The position numbers and the translations under genes are program-made. DNA of 64,000 bases from an uncultured Chryseobacterium sp. GTDB lineage: Bacteria; Bacteroidota; Bacteroidia; Flavobacteriales; Weeksellaceae. This document shows, piece after piece, positions 55,397-64,000 of the stretch. The stretch's first letter is position 1. The number at the start of each line of letters is the position of its first letter. The stretch covers positions 124,001 to 188,000 of the forward strand of contig CAJYXJ010000014.1 of NCBI GenBank assembly GCA_913778085.1. The letters are read 5' to 3'. The notes beneath the pieces were generated by a model. The model was not told where the DNA came from. It worked only from the letters and a program-made list of their open reading frames with translations, and did not search any database.

Positions 55397-56539
55397 TTAT
55401 TGAACGGCTTTTGGCGTAATGGTAGAATTTTCAGGAATGGAAGCCAGCTCGTTGGCCACGATCCGGTCGCCCGGTGCAAAGCCTGATTTCAGCAGGTAGA
55501 AATTTCCCGACCGTGTAAAATCTTTTAAAGCCTTCCGGGTCACTTTATTCTGACGGTTCACCAGTCCCACAAATATCTTGTCCTGTACTTCATAGGTAGC
55601 AAGCAAAGGAATTTTATAAACATTCTGCTGAATTGTTTTCAGCACGATCCGCCCGGTGTTACCGGTCCGGAGAAGGCCTTCGGGATTCGGAAAGGAAGCA
55701 CGTAGCGATACGGAACCGGTGTTCGGATCGAACTGTCCGTCCATCATGTCGATTTTTCCGGCGTGGCTGTAGGGTTTGCCATCTGCGAGCAGTAAAGTAA
55801 TGTCCCGAAAGCCTTTCAGTTTTTCGATCAGGGTTTTTCCGGGGCGGGTGGCATTGATGTTCAGGATTTCCTTTTCGGGAAGCGAAAAGTAGACATAAAT
55901 TTCACTTACCTGCGACAAGGTAGTTAAAGCCTGCGCATCATTGGGTCCTACCAGTGCGCCGATCCGGCTGGGAATCCGGCCAATGTAACCGCTTACCGGG
56001 GCTTTGACGATAGAAAATCCCACATTAAGATCAGCCGAGGCAACAAGGGCCTGCTGCTGTTTCACGGAAGCGAGCGCATTGTCATAATTGGCTCTGGCTT
56101 TCCGGTACTGGAAATCGGCCACGACTTTATTATCCGTCAGCACTTTATATTTATCCAGTTCCAGTTTTGCAGATGCTAATTGTGATTTTGCCATTCCCAA
56201 TGCCGCCGACGCCGTATTTTTCTGCTCCCGGTATACATTGGCGTTGATCCTGAATACAGGTTGTTCGGCTCTTACATAAGCGCCTTCATCCACATAAATT
56301 TTGTCGATGTACCCGCTGATCTGCGGCCGCAGCTGTACATTGTCCTTACCTTGCAAGCTGGCAGGAAAGGTTTGCTCCACCACCGCTTCTTCCGGATCAA
56401 GGGTTATGATTTCTGCCTGAACAGGTTCTGCCTGCTCGGTCCTTTCCTGATCTTTGCTCCCGCCGCAGCTTATGAGAAATACTGCAAAGGCTGCCAGGAA
56501 TCCTGTGTTGAGAGTTTTAAAATATTTTTCTGGTTTCAT
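55397..56539 (-). CDS. RND efflux membrane fusion protein (adapter lipoprotein)
   Basis: The 380-residue protein begins with a lipoprotein signal (FAVFLISCGG). It has the barrel-sandwich lipoyl motif (LRPQISGYIDKIYVDEGAYV), a coiled-coil hairpin (about 100-165), the second lipoyl half (IVKAPVSGYIGRI) and beta-barrel and membrane-proximal domains. It bridges the RND pump and outer-membrane channel. First gene of the operon, directly behind a TAGCTTTG promoter box. Confidence 0.94.
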   Translation of the reverse strand: MKPEKYFKTLNTGFLAAFAVFLISCGGSKDQERTEQAEPVQAEIITLDPEEAVVEQTFPASLQGKDNVQLRPQISGYIDKIYVDEGAYVRAEQPVFRINANVYREQKNTASAALGMAKSQLASAKLELDKYKVLTDNKVVADFQYRKARANYDNALASVKQQQALVASADLNVGFSIVKAPVSGYIGRIPSRIGALVGPNDAQALTTLSQVSEIYVYFSLPEKEILNINATRPGKTLIEKLKGFRDITLLLADGKPYSHAGKIDMMDGQFDPNTGSVSLRASFPNPEGLLRTGNTGRIVLKTIQQNVYKIPLLATYEVQDKIFVGLVNRQNKVTRKALKDFTRSGNFYLLKSGFAPGDRIVANELASIPENSTITPKAVQ

Positions 56540-56563
56540 TCCGCTCTGTCTTATATTTTAAGG

Positions 56564-56571
56564 CAAAGCTA
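56564..56571 (-). promoter_or_regulatory. -7 box of the efflux operon
   Basis: TAGCTTTG on the minus strand matches TAnnTTTG and ends 25 bp before the adapter's ATG. A TTTT rather than TTTG occupies the -33 position. Confidence 0.55.
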
Positions 56572-56927
56572 CCGCTGCACTGCGTGCGTTAAAACCATTT
56601 TATAACTAAAATGCGGAAAATGGCGGGTGAAATGTAAAAATTTGGTAATGAACTAGAATGCTATCGACTACAGAATGATCACCCCCTCTCTCCCCTTTCA
56701 ATTGATATCATTCTTGTATTAAAACATTTTATGATATTAATGATCCAGCTTTAATCAAGCTATAATAAAATATTTAGAATACCGGAAAAATCATCTAGAT
56801 CTACAGGTTATTACTAAGTTTATCATTTTTATATAGACTTAAATTTATTGTCTTTTTTATTGAAAGATTGTACCCACTTACATTTTGAGTCCAATTTCGT
56901 CTTAAAACATGTCTTATAATAATAAAA
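56572..56927. other. Intergenic upstream of the efflux operon
   Basis: No gene seen. Any operator for the LytTR regulator (two spaced direct repeats) should lie here, but I cannot point to one. Confidence 0.3.
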
Positions 56928-56952
56928 CCTTTTCCAACGGTGCAGAAAAGGC
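56921..56952 (-). terminator. Hairpin terminator of the phosphonoacetate-hydrolase-like gene
   Basis: CCTTTTC (56928-56934) pairs with GAAAAGG (56945-56951). On the minus strand the stem is followed by TTTTATTATT. Confidence 0.65.
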
Positions 56953-57033
56953 TACTATAAAAATTCGTAATTTTCAAAAAACACAATCTTTCTTCCTGGA
57001 ATCAACTTTCTTAGGATACAATATTCTTAAATT

Positions 57034-58233
57034 CTAATTATACAACCAAGATGCTATTTTATAGTTAGAATCGAAATAAACGGCAGGAGGTGCTTTTTTA
57101 GCATTGTAAATAAATAGAGGCACTTTGGCCTCATAAGGTGAACCATGGCTTCTATAATGTTTATCTTGCACTTCAGTTTCCTTTCCATTCAGATCTCCAA
57201 AAACGGTGCTTTTGTCAGCAATTACCATAAAATCTCCAATTCTTGATGGCATTAGATCATACTTTTTCGCTGCTTCTTCTCGCGTAAGTACCGATTCAAC
57301 ACCTTTTGTAGCCAACAATACTTTTTTGACGGCTTTCTTATCTGATTTATCATTGAGATAAATGTAGGCAGCACCACCCAAGCCTTTATGATGTTTTATA
57401 TATTTATCCTTCTCAGGAGAAATAGCAATTTTAATGGGTGTATTTTTATTTTTACAAACTTGTGCAAGATCGATGCCTCTATTTTTATGATTCATTCCAT
57501 GATCGGCAGTTAGTAAAATAGCAGCGTCAGGTGCGGCTTTTACTAATTCACCAATTAATACATCAATGTGATGCAGAAAGTCCTTTGAATCTTTTTCTTC
57601 AGGCGCCCACATGTGCATTGGATAGTCCGTTGAATGAATATAAATGAGTCCAATATCTGGATTTTCTTTGATCGTTTTGATTGCTGCATTAAATATCCAA
57701 TAGGATATCTCTTTCGAATAGACAGGAGGTGCCATTCCTAGTTCTTTAGTCCAATTATCAGTTGCAGCGCCGTCGCACTCTGGGCAGAGGGCGATTTCAG
57801 TATGTGTACCCATTACATCAATGGTTTTCTTCTTGCTTGAAAATAATGCAGAACGAATTCCGAGTTTTTTAGCTTTTTCAAAAATGGTCGGAGTCATTAC
57901 CAGATCCGGACTTTCGATATACTCTTCCAATCCTGTAGACTCATTAAAATAAACATTGCCTGTTATTCCATTAACAGCAGGAGTTGTACCGGTGGCAATA
58001 GAAATATTGTTTACGTTTGTTACTGCAGGCATTAATGAAGGAACGATTTTGTAGATTCCGTTCTTTTCGATTTTGTTTAAGTTAGGCATATCACTACTGC
58101 GATAATAATCCTCCCCAAAACCGTCCATCATAATCATAATAACTTTCTGAGGTTTTGTCTGTGCATTTAAAGCAGTCGCTGACAATGTGAAGATAGTTGA
58201 AATGTTAAATAGAGTTTTTTTGAGCGTTTTCAT
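57034..58233 (-). CDS. phnA: Exported phosphonoacetate-hydrolase-like enzyme (alkaline phosphatase superfamily)
   Basis: The 399-residue protein has a Sec signal peptide (LFNISTIFTLSATALNAQ). Its active-site order fits phosphonoacetate hydrolase: metal Asp in IMMDGFGEDY, nucleophile Thr in LMPAVTNVNNISIATGTTPA followed by NGITGNVYFN, STDYPMHMW and LLTADHGMNHKN (metal Asp and His), RIGDFMVIADKSTVFGDLNG and KHYRSHGSPYEAKVPLFIYN with the last His. Close matching to the PhnA family in MPxxTNxNNxSIxTG and RSHGS.YE is what supports the name. PhnA is normally cytosolic; this one is exported. A LysR regulator gene follows, as PhnR does in pseudomonads. Substrate remains to be shown. Confidence 0.75.
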   Translation of the reverse strand: MKTLKKTLFNISTIFTLSATALNAQTKPQKVIMIMMDGFGEDYYRSSDMPNLNKIEKNGIYKIVPSLMPAVTNVNNISIATGTTPAVNGITGNVYFNESTGLEEYIESPDLVMTPTIFEKAKKLGIRSALFSSKKKTIDVMGTHTEIALCPECDGAATDNWTKELGMAPPVYSKEISYWIFNAAIKTIKENPDIGLIYIHSTDYPMHMWAPEEKDSKDFLHHIDVLIGELVKAAPDAAILLTADHGMNHKNRGIDLAQVCKNKNTPIKIAISPEKDKYIKHHKGLGGAAYIYLNDKSDKKAVKKVLLATKGVESVLTREEAAKKYDLMPSRIGDFMVIADKSTVFGDLNGKETEVQDKHYRSHGSPYEAKVPLFIYNAKKAPPAVYFDSNYKIASWLYN

Positions 58234-58330
58234 TTTATACTTTTATCAGAATAACTTGCTGTAAAAGTAGCTCAAGATGAATGATGTAACAAACGAGTTA
58301 TTTTTGTCTTCCCCAACTTTTTTTCATGCT
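58205..58330. repeat. Direct repeat, left copy: hydrolase start, promoter and LysR 3' end
   Basis: About 125 bp closely match 63600-63725, in the same orientation. The repeat contains the first codons of the hydrolase, its promoter and the last ten codons of the LysR gene. Confidence 0.85.
58262..58293 (-). promoter_or_regulatory. Promoter of the phosphonoacetate-hydrolase-like gene
   Basis: On the minus strand TTTG (58290-58293), a 20-bp spacer and TACTTTTA (58262-58269) resemble a Bacteroidetes promoter with one mismatch. The same two boxes and spacing are kept in the repeat at 63656-63687. Confidence 0.6.
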
Positions 58331-59200
58331 TTTAATTGCCATTCCGATATCTTTAAGAAACATTGGATCATAATTGGCTTTGCGATATGCCAAATATATT
58401 TGGCGATGTATACCTCCTTCTTTCAGTGTGATTTTTCCAATATTTTTCCAAAGCAGTTTTTGTGCAATTTCAGTTTCAGAAATAAATCCTATCTGGCCCT
58501 TTTCAATTATAAAATAGGATAGAAGTGATTCGTTATAGTTGAATGAATTAGTGACTGGAAAAAGCAAACCATTATCCTGAAAATATTTATTGACGGTTTC
58601 TTGTGTCGCAGATCCCTTTTCCCTGGCAAAGAGATTTTGTGTCAGCAATTCTTTAGCAGAAATAGTTTTTCCTGCAAAAACATGATCTAAATGGCAGACA
58701 GGCCATATAATGTCTGTAGCAATTGGCACATAGACAAGCTCTGGAGCCAATGTTTCAGAAGCAACAATTCCATAGTCTATTTCTCCGTTTTTTAGTAAGC
58801 TTTCAGTAGAAGATGAGTTTCCTGCATGTATTTCCAATTCCGTTTCGGGAAACTTTTCAGAAAGGTATCTCGTGATACTTTCCAGGGCTGACTTTGTAAT
58901 TGACGATCCTGAGCCCAGTCTGATCTTTTTATAGGTGTGAGTCTTTAAAGTATTGATTGCATTTTCCAGCAGGGAATAATCATTTATTAAATTTAAAATG
59001 TTACCCAGTAAACTCTCTCCAATAGGTGTTATCGTTATTTGATTCCCTTGGCGATGGATTAATTTTAGTTCCCATGTGGATTCTAAATCTTTGATAGACT
59101 TACTGACAGCAGACTGCGTTATAAAAAGCTGCTCCGCAGCTTTTGTAAAATTTTTTGTTTTACAGACGGTTACAAATATCTTGAGTTTAAAAAAATTCAT
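58298..59200 (-). CDS. LysR-family transcriptional regulator, PhnR-like by context
   Basis: The 300-residue protein has an N-terminal winged helix-turn-helix (FFKLKIFVTVCKTKNFTKAA, then FITQSAVSKSIKDLESTW) and a LysR substrate-binding domain from about residue 90 (KIRLGSGSSITKSAL, then GEIDYGIVASETL). It ends MKKSWGRQK. It lies directly upstream of the hydrolase gene in the same direction, and LysR regulators classically activate phosphonoacetate hydrolase genes in response to the substrate. The lipoprotein and receptor genes further upstream may also belong to its regulon. Confidence 0.88.
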   Translation of the reverse strand: MNFFKLKIFVTVCKTKNFTKAAEQLFITQSAVSKSIKDLESTWELKLIHRQGNQITITPIGESLLGNILNLINDYSLLENAINTLKTHTYKKIRLGSGSSITKSALESITRYLSEKFPETELEIHAGNSSSTESLLKNGEIDYGIVASETLAPELVYVPIATDIIWPVCHLDHVFAGKTISAKELLTQNLFAREKGSATQETVNKYFQDNGLLFPVTNSFNYNESLLSYFIIEKGQIGFISETEIAQKLLWKNIGKITLKEGGIHRQIYLAYRKANYDPMFLKDIGMAIKSMKKSWGRQK

Positions 59201-59619
59201 TGCAAGATTTTAACCGCCCAATTTAATGCTATTTCCTGAGGCTAAATTCAACGATATATTATACTATCATTAATTAATTGTTACATTTAATACGAGTTTT
59301 ATCTAATCATTTTTAAGGGTGTAAATTCCGATAGTTTTGTAAATAAAATATTTTGAACAAGAATACCCAACTATTATTTTATAATTTCTGAATATAATTT
59401 TTTTATTGTTTTGATGTTAATTAATTTCAAAATGATTTACATGAAATTTAGCTATAGGTTTTTAATATAATGTCTTTTTTAAACTAGAATCATTAAATTT
59501 TTTACGCCTTCTTTTAAAGTTCATAAGATTTGTTTGATACCATCACATTTTTGGTTTCACATAGCAAAAAGCAAAAAGTTTTTAAATTATTATTTAAAAA
59601 ATAATAATATCCATAAAAT
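59201..59619. other. Intergenic upstream of the LysR gene
   Basis: Very AT-rich with no gene seen; contains the promoter of the LysR gene, not resolved. Confidence 0.3.
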
Positions 59620-59656
59620 AATCACGTTCGGAAAAGTAACCTTCCGAACGTGATTT
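59620..59656. terminator. Strong bidirectional terminator
   Basis: A 14-bp perfect stem, AATCACGTTCGGAA (59620-59633) with TTCCGAACGTGATT (59642-59655), flanked by A and T runs. It follows the lipoprotein gene. Confidence 0.85.
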
Positions 59657-59678
59657 TTACTTTAACATAAAAAATATT

Positions 59679-60905
59679 TTAATTCATCGCATCAGCAGTA
59701 TCGTAACTTGTAAGCCCTGTCCAGCCTTTTGCCCAATCTGGTAATGCTGTGCCGTTCCCGGCACCCAGGGCAGTAGTACTTGTGGTAAATGTTCCTGAGA
59801 GATCCGGACCTGTATTAGCTGGAGCTACCGCTTTAGACTTCCATGGAGTAGCAATATTAACCATCCTAATATTGGTAATGCGCATGCCACCTTGGAACCA
59901 GTTGTACGTTCTTGTGGTTTCGAAATCAATACCTGTAGAGAAATTTGCCATAACAATATTGTCAAACTGACCGTTAGACCCTGCTCTGATTTTAATAGCC
60001 TGAGATTCTGACCCTCCGGAATTTCCTAAAAAGGTAGCGTTGCTGATGGTTGGGTTTGAAGCTCCATTTCCGAAAGTAGTATCTGCATTGGTATCTTGAG
60101 TATCACCTTCAATACATCTATTTCCAGGTTCAGCATTAGATTGATATACTTTTTTCCTGGCAGCATAAATGAAGCTTGTAGTTCCTTTATAACCTTCAGT
60201 CCAGTCAAAGGAATCGTCACCAACTCCGGTAATGACAATATGGTCCAGATTTGGGCTACCACCAAAACATTCGATACCATCATCAGCACCGTCTGTCACA
60301 TAGATGTAAGAAAGAGTAGTACCACTACCTACACCGAACAGAGATAAACCGTTGAATTCTTTTTCCGGGCTGTACTTAAATCCACTGTCTTTAATCACAA
60401 CATATCTAATTACTCCGGAATTGTCGTTATTATCGGTGCCGCCATAAGTTAAATCTCCTAATTCTGAAGTGGCAGTACCCGCTGAACTTCTGTTTGATGG
60501 TGCATTTCCTAAAATTACAATACCTCCCCAGTGTCCCTGTTTGTGTGAAGTCCCTTCGAAAATTACAGGGTTGGCTGCAGTACCGTTTACAAAAAGTTTT
60601 CCTCCTCTGTCTACGATCAGATAATTCGCTCCTTCAGCTACTGTGATTCTCGTACCCTGAGGAATAATAAGGCTGGCTCCGCTTTCTATCAACACCTTTC
60701 CGGTAATTGTATAGGTTTTAGAAGGATCCAAAGTAACTGTTGTTCCGGAGATAATTTTTCCTTTAAAATCATCAGGATTAAGTGTGGAAGCATTTTGAGA
60801 TGAGTTATTATCTTCACTGTCATTACTGATACACGAGATTGCAGTTGATGAAAATGCGGTGGCTAATGAAAAGCATAATAATGCTTTAACAATGTTTTTT
60901 TTCAT
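59679..60905 (-). CDS. Beta-helix lipoprotein, partner of the TonB-dependent receptor
   Basis: The 408-residue protein has a lipoprotein signal (TAFSSTAISC, Cys near residue 25). A short linker rich in Ser and Asn leads to a parallel beta-helix: repeated turns such as GGKLFVNGTAANPVIFEGTS, GGIVILGNAPSNR and GGSPNLDHIVITG. It is probably exposed at the outer membrane and helps to catch the ligand of the receptor encoded 18 bp upstream. The pair is typical of Bacteroidetes lipoprotein-receptor systems other than SusCD. It has no recognisable enzymatic site. Confidence 0.82.
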   Translation of the reverse strand: MKKNIVKALLCFSLATAFSSTAISCISNDSEDNNSSQNASTLNPDDFKGKIISGTTVTLDPSKTYTITGKVLIESGASLIIPQGTRITVAEGANYLIVDRGGKLFVNGTAANPVIFEGTSHKQGHWGGIVILGNAPSNRSSAGTATSELGDLTYGGTDNNDNSGVIRYVVIKDSGFKYSPEKEFNGLSLFGVGSGTTLSYIYVTDGADDGIECFGGSPNLDHIVITGVGDDSFDWTEGYKGTTSFIYAARKKVYQSNAEPGNRCIEGDTQDTNADTTFGNGASNPTISNATFLGNSGGSESQAIKIRAGSNGQFDNIVMANFSTGIDFETTRTYNWFQGGMRITNIRMVNIATPWKSKAVAPANTGPDLSGTFTTSTTALGAGNGTALPDWAKGWTGLTSYDTADAMN

Positions 60906-60923
60906 AACTATTTTTATATTTTT

Positions 60924-63395
60924 TTAAAATTTATAAAATATACTGATTCCCAACTGACGACCTTTTGTATAATCTTTATGAATAAAAGTTTGGGTTGTAT
61001 TTTCCTGTTCTATTTTGAAATGAGGATTTAGAAAGTTTTTGGCAGAAATACCAATTCCTATTTTATCTAATGTCAGTGAAAGATTTAAATCTACAATATC
61101 TCTTGCAACTTCATAAAAGTTTCCGATCCCCGTGGTTCCTATTGAATATAGATTTTTACCTACCCTGGAATAAGAAACCACCAAGTCTAATGTATTCACG
61201 TCCTTCCATTTGTAATGATATCCTATGTTTGCATTGGCAATAAAATCTGAAACTCCCTGTATATCATCTTTTCCAGTATTAAAGACAATTCTTTTCCCGC
61301 TATTTTCTGCAGAAATCTCATCTTCACTTTTATATTCCTGCTCAGAATGCATATATGTTGCGTTAATGAATGTGTAGATTTTTGAACGGTTCCAAGAGTA
61401 AATGTCTTTTCTGAATTCTGCTTCAGCCCCCAAAATATATCCCCAGTTTGAAATGTTGAAGTAACTCATGTCACTCGGCGTAGCACTCGCATAATTCGTT
61501 CTTGCAATTGCATTCTGAATATATTTTCCAAAAGCGGATACCGATATCAATTCACCGGATTTAGGAAACATTTCCCATTTAAGGTCGAAGTTGTAGTTAT
61601 CAGATGCGTAAAGATCAGGATTTCCATAAGTGTTGGTGGTTACGTCGTAATATGCTATCGGAATAAGTTCTTTTGCCTGTGGTAAAGTATAAGTTTTGGA
61701 GAAAGACAATCTTAAATTTTGCTTGTCATCAACGCTGTATTTGGCATTTAATGATGGTAAAAATTTGTTATACACTTTAGTCTTTCCACCTTTATCTGCA
61801 ATAGGATCTACCCAATTAATAAGCATTCCGACGTAATCGAAACGTGCACCTGCCTGTATGATTAATTGATCTGAAAGTGTAAAATCTGCATTCACCAAAC
61901 CAGACTGCAAACTCTGTTTTACGGTATAGTAAAAAGGATCAAAAATTTTTGTACTTGGCTGGAAAGTTTGGTAAGTGAAGAGAGTATTATTAGCTGGATT
62001 AATAAAAACATCAATATTGGCAGGATCTACTTTGGGAGCTACTCCAACGAAGTTTAACCCAATTGTCGTATACTCGAATCTTCTGTCTTTGTATTGACCA
62101 TCATATCCTATAGCGATCTTTACTCTGTCAAAAGTCTTGGAAAGGTAAGCATGTCCTAAAACGGTTTCATCCTTCAGATCATCAAAATACCTGTGGTTGT
62201 TGATGGCACTTCCTGCAAGTAAATTAAGATTTTCAGCATCAATTGTGTTTTGTAGACGATCCGGTCTTTTGCTTCTAAGTATATTATAGCCCAAAGCCCA
62301 GTCTGCTACCCATGTAGCCGCAACTTTATGGGTACCAAATAACTGATTGATCCATAAGTCTGTAATTTTATTGTCACCTCTCTTGATGATTACATTTCTA
62401 TCTAAATCATTTACATACCCCTGATATATTTTTGCCGACTGAGAAGAAGAATGGATATAATTTGAAGTGATCGTAATTTTGTTGTTTGTATCCAATTTAT
62501 ACGCTAAATTAACCAAACCGGTAGTGTTACTCTTATATAACGAACGTTCTATATTGTTATAATTCTTATCCGGGTTGTTATTGGCAAAATATAAACCTTC
62601 CTGTCCCTTGCTGAATTCATAAGAATTTTCAAAACCTCCATAGGCGAAGAGTGAGAATTTACCGAAATTTGCTCCACCTTCTAAATTAAAATCAGTATTG
62701 AAAGGATTTTGTGCATTTTTATAATTCCATTTTGTAGTAAATGGGTAGGTTTGATAAGGATTTCCTTTAATAAAAGTACTTTCTCTAAATCCAAAAAATC
62801 CTGGTCCACCATCCTGAAGCTTGAAGTCTTTCTTTTCAAAAGTCTGTAAATTAATGCTGCTTCCCAAACCTATTTTAAAATGAGGTTTTCCAGAATGTTC
62901 TCTAGAAACAATATTAACATTTGCTCCTCCAAAATCTCCAAGAATTTTAGGATTGTAGACCTTATCTAAAGAAATATATTCAACCATTGAAGTTTTAAAA
63001 ATCCCGAGGCCGATGTTTTTATATTCAGGATCGTCAGACGGTATCGGTAAACCGTTTAAGGTTGTGCCGTTATATCTGTCACCAAGTCCACGCACAAATA
63101 TTTGCCCATTACCCTCAGATTTTTGTGTTCCGGTAGCTTTAGTAACTGCAGTTGCAGCATCGGATACACCCTGTTTGGCCAACTGTGCATATCCTACTCT
63201 TTCAATGACTTCAACAGATTTTTTCTGTATTTGGATTAGGTTCGATTCCGTTCCTTTTTTAGTACTTCCCTTAATAATAACACCCTCGATCTCCTTTTCA
63301 GATTTTGTGGTGTCAGATTTTTTTTCCTGAGCGTATATTACAGCACCTGTTGATGTTAATAACATAACTGCAATACTGATTTTTCTAAAGTTCAT
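60924..63395 (-). CDS. TonB-dependent outer-membrane receptor
   Basis: The 823-residue protein has a signal peptide (IAVMLLTSTGAVIYAQ), a TonB-box-like start, a plug domain (VGYAQLAKQGVSDAATAVTK, then IFVRGLGDRYNGTTLNGLPI) and a large C-terminal beta-barrel ending YTKGRQLGISIFYKF. No N-terminal carboxypeptidase-like or SusC domain is present. Expected to import a ligand too large or scarce for porins, powered by TonB. Together with the lipoprotein, LysR and hydrolase genes it may serve a phosphonate or other phosphorus compound; that is inference from neighbourhood only. Confidence 0.9.
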   Translation of the reverse strand: MNFRKISIAVMLLTSTGAVIYAQEKKSDTTKSEKEIEGVIIKGSTKKGTESNLIQIQKKSVEVIERVGYAQLAKQGVSDAATAVTKATGTQKSEGNGQIFVRGLGDRYNGTTLNGLPIPSDDPEYKNIGLGIFKTSMVEYISLDKVYNPKILGDFGGANVNIVSREHSGKPHFKIGLGSSINLQTFEKKDFKLQDGGPGFFGFRESTFIKGNPYQTYPFTTKWNYKNAQNPFNTDFNLEGGANFGKFSLFAYGGFENSYEFSKGQEGLYFANNNPDKNYNNIERSLYKSNTTGLVNLAYKLDTNNKITITSNYIHSSSQSAKIYQGYVNDLDRNVIIKRGDNKITDLWINQLFGTHKVAATWVADWALGYNILRSKRPDRLQNTIDAENLNLLAGSAINNHRYFDDLKDETVLGHAYLSKTFDRVKIAIGYDGQYKDRRFEYTTIGLNFVGVAPKVDPANIDVFINPANNTLFTYQTFQPSTKIFDPFYYTVKQSLQSGLVNADFTLSDQLIIQAGARFDYVGMLINWVDPIADKGGKTKVYNKFLPSLNAKYSVDDKQNLRLSFSKTYTLPQAKELIPIAYYDVTTNTYGNPDLYASDNYNFDLKWEMFPKSGELISVSAFGKYIQNAIARTNYASATPSDMSYFNISNWGYILGAEAEFRKDIYSWNRSKIYTFINATYMHSEQEYKSEDEISAENSGKRIVFNTGKDDIQGVSDFIANANIGYHYKWKDVNTLDLVVSYSRVGKNLYSIGTTGIGNFYEVARDIVDLNLSLTLDKIGIGISAKNFLNPHFKIEQENTTQTFIHKDYTKGRQLGISIFYKF

Positions 63396-63429
63396 TTCTT
63401 TTTTAATAATTTGACAACTTTTTTATATG

Positions 63430-63627
63430 GATTTTCATTGAGAAAGATTTAGGTAGCGTCACGATAACCTTTACAATATTTTTATATTTACCCTTCTCCT
63501 TGGAAATCGTAATTTTAAGAGGCGTACACTTATGTAAAATCGACAACTCTATTGTTAAGGATTATTTTAAAGTTGTGTAATATAATGACAGTTGAGATGG
63601 TAAATAGCTTTTTTTGAGCGTTTTCAT
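63430..63627 (-). pseudogene. Decayed second copy of the phosphonoacetate-hydrolase-like gene
   Basis: ATG at 63627 begins MKTLKK like the intact gene, with a one-base shift soon after. The next recognisable part reads TPLKITISKEKGKYKNIVK, matching TPIKIAISPEKDKYIKHHKG near the middle of the intact protein, so most of the gene between has been deleted. It is broken and lies upstream of the receptor gene on the same strand. Confidence 0.7.
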
Positions 63628-63725
63628 TCTATACTTTTATCAGATTAATTTGCCGTAAAAGTAGCTCAAGAGAACAAACGTAGCAAACGAGTTATTTTTG
63701 TCTTCCCCAACTTTTTTTCATGTGA
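63600..63725. repeat. Direct repeat, right copy
   Basis: Matches 58205-58330 at nearly every position. It includes the start codon, the TTTG-N20-TACTTTTA promoter (63656-63687) and the MKKSWGRQK ending of the LysR gene (63694-63723) without the rest of that gene. Confidence 0.85.
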
Positions 63726-64000
63726 GAATTTTTAATTGTAGCAATATATAATTTTGGATAACTGTGAAAAATTTTAAAAAAAAAGTTAAAAATAGATTGA
63801 CTATTCAGATGATTTAAAAAGTTTTACAAATCAAATCTGGGACATTATTTATTATTATATATTGCAGAGATTCGAAAACAAAATTATACTTTTGAATACC
63901 TTAAAGAACAAAATATTTTAGCACACCAGGAAACAATAAATTAAATAAGTGTTACCATTAATAACATTTTGAATAACCTAGTCAAATTTCCATGATAAAA
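63726..64000. other. Right window edge, no gene seen
   Basis: Strongly AT-rich, no frame or hairpin that I can support. Confidence 0.35.

Noticed and set aside
1-64000. CRISPR arrays, tRNA or rRNA genes
   Set aside because: No regularly spaced repeats and no cloverleaf or rRNA-like sequence was noticed by eye. A covariance-model scan would be needed to exclude small RNAs.

Overview
The window looks like a chromosomal stretch of a Flavobacteriia member, most likely Chryseobacterium or a close Weeksellaceae relative. The signs are low GC, Bacteroidetes-type promoters (a TAnnTTTG -7 box, sometimes with TTTG about 19-20 bp upstream), a type IX secretion (T9SS) C-terminal domain, several secreted proteins that begin with the flavobacterial VGIGTxTP signature, a TonB-dependent receptor with a lipoprotein partner, and the topB/DUF3945/HTH module of Bacteroidetes conjugative transposons. 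The genus is inferred from gene content only.

Layout. 1-3.8 kb: an AT-rich minus-strand operon encoding a double-GHKL ATPase (MutL/Hsp90-like N-terminus plus histidine-kinase C-terminus), a receiver-domain protein and a third, unrecognised protein cut by the window edge. It ends against a truncated gene fragment and a helicase-nuclease gene (4.3-6.9 kb). 6.9-17.2 kb: decayed genes, then a four-gene polymorphic-toxin operon: T9SS-sorted repeat protein, large DUF5977/RHS-like protein, RHS protein with a cell-wall-hydrolase-like C-terminal tip, and a lipoprotein that is the probable immunity factor. 17.5-20 kb: a small orphan gene with two dead relatives elsewhere in the window, a membrane AraC regulator and a membrane protein. 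20.2-24.3 kb: remnant of an integrative conjugative element. 24.7-27.7 kb: an orphan gene, a membrane-anchored exonuclease VII large-subunit-like protein and a Crp/Fnr regulator.

28.0-40.5 kb: two nearly identical 181-aa secreted proteins in inverted orientation, each with the same promoter and upstream hairpin. They flank a multi-PAS histidine kinase, two receiver proteins (one with Glu at the phosphorylation site), a DUF389 membrane protein and a 49-aa membrane peptide. A tandem of three VGIGTxTP secreted proteins follows. 40.6-47.6 kb: decayed genes, a repeat lipoprotein, three Crp/Fnr regulators and several palindromic or dispersed repeats.

47.7-56.6 kb: a six-gene efflux operon in transcription order: membrane fusion protein, RND pump, outer-membrane factor, LytS-type kinase, LytTR regulator and an MFS transporter broken by an in-frame TGA. 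57.0-63.4 kb: a secreted phosphonoacetate-hydrolase-like enzyme, a LysR regulator, a beta-helix lipoprotein and a TonB-dependent receptor. A decayed second copy of the hydrolase start, its promoter and the regulator's 3' end lies at 63.4-63.7 kb, so the LysR/lipoprotein/receptor segment sits between direct repeats.

The strongest candidates for something little described are the GHKL/receiver/third-protein operon at the left edge, the membrane-anchored XseA-like protein, the T9SS-linked RHS cell-wall hydrolase with its lipoprotein partner, and the inverted secreted-protein pair around a signalling cluster. No rRNA, tRNA, CRISPR array or intact insertion sequence was seen.
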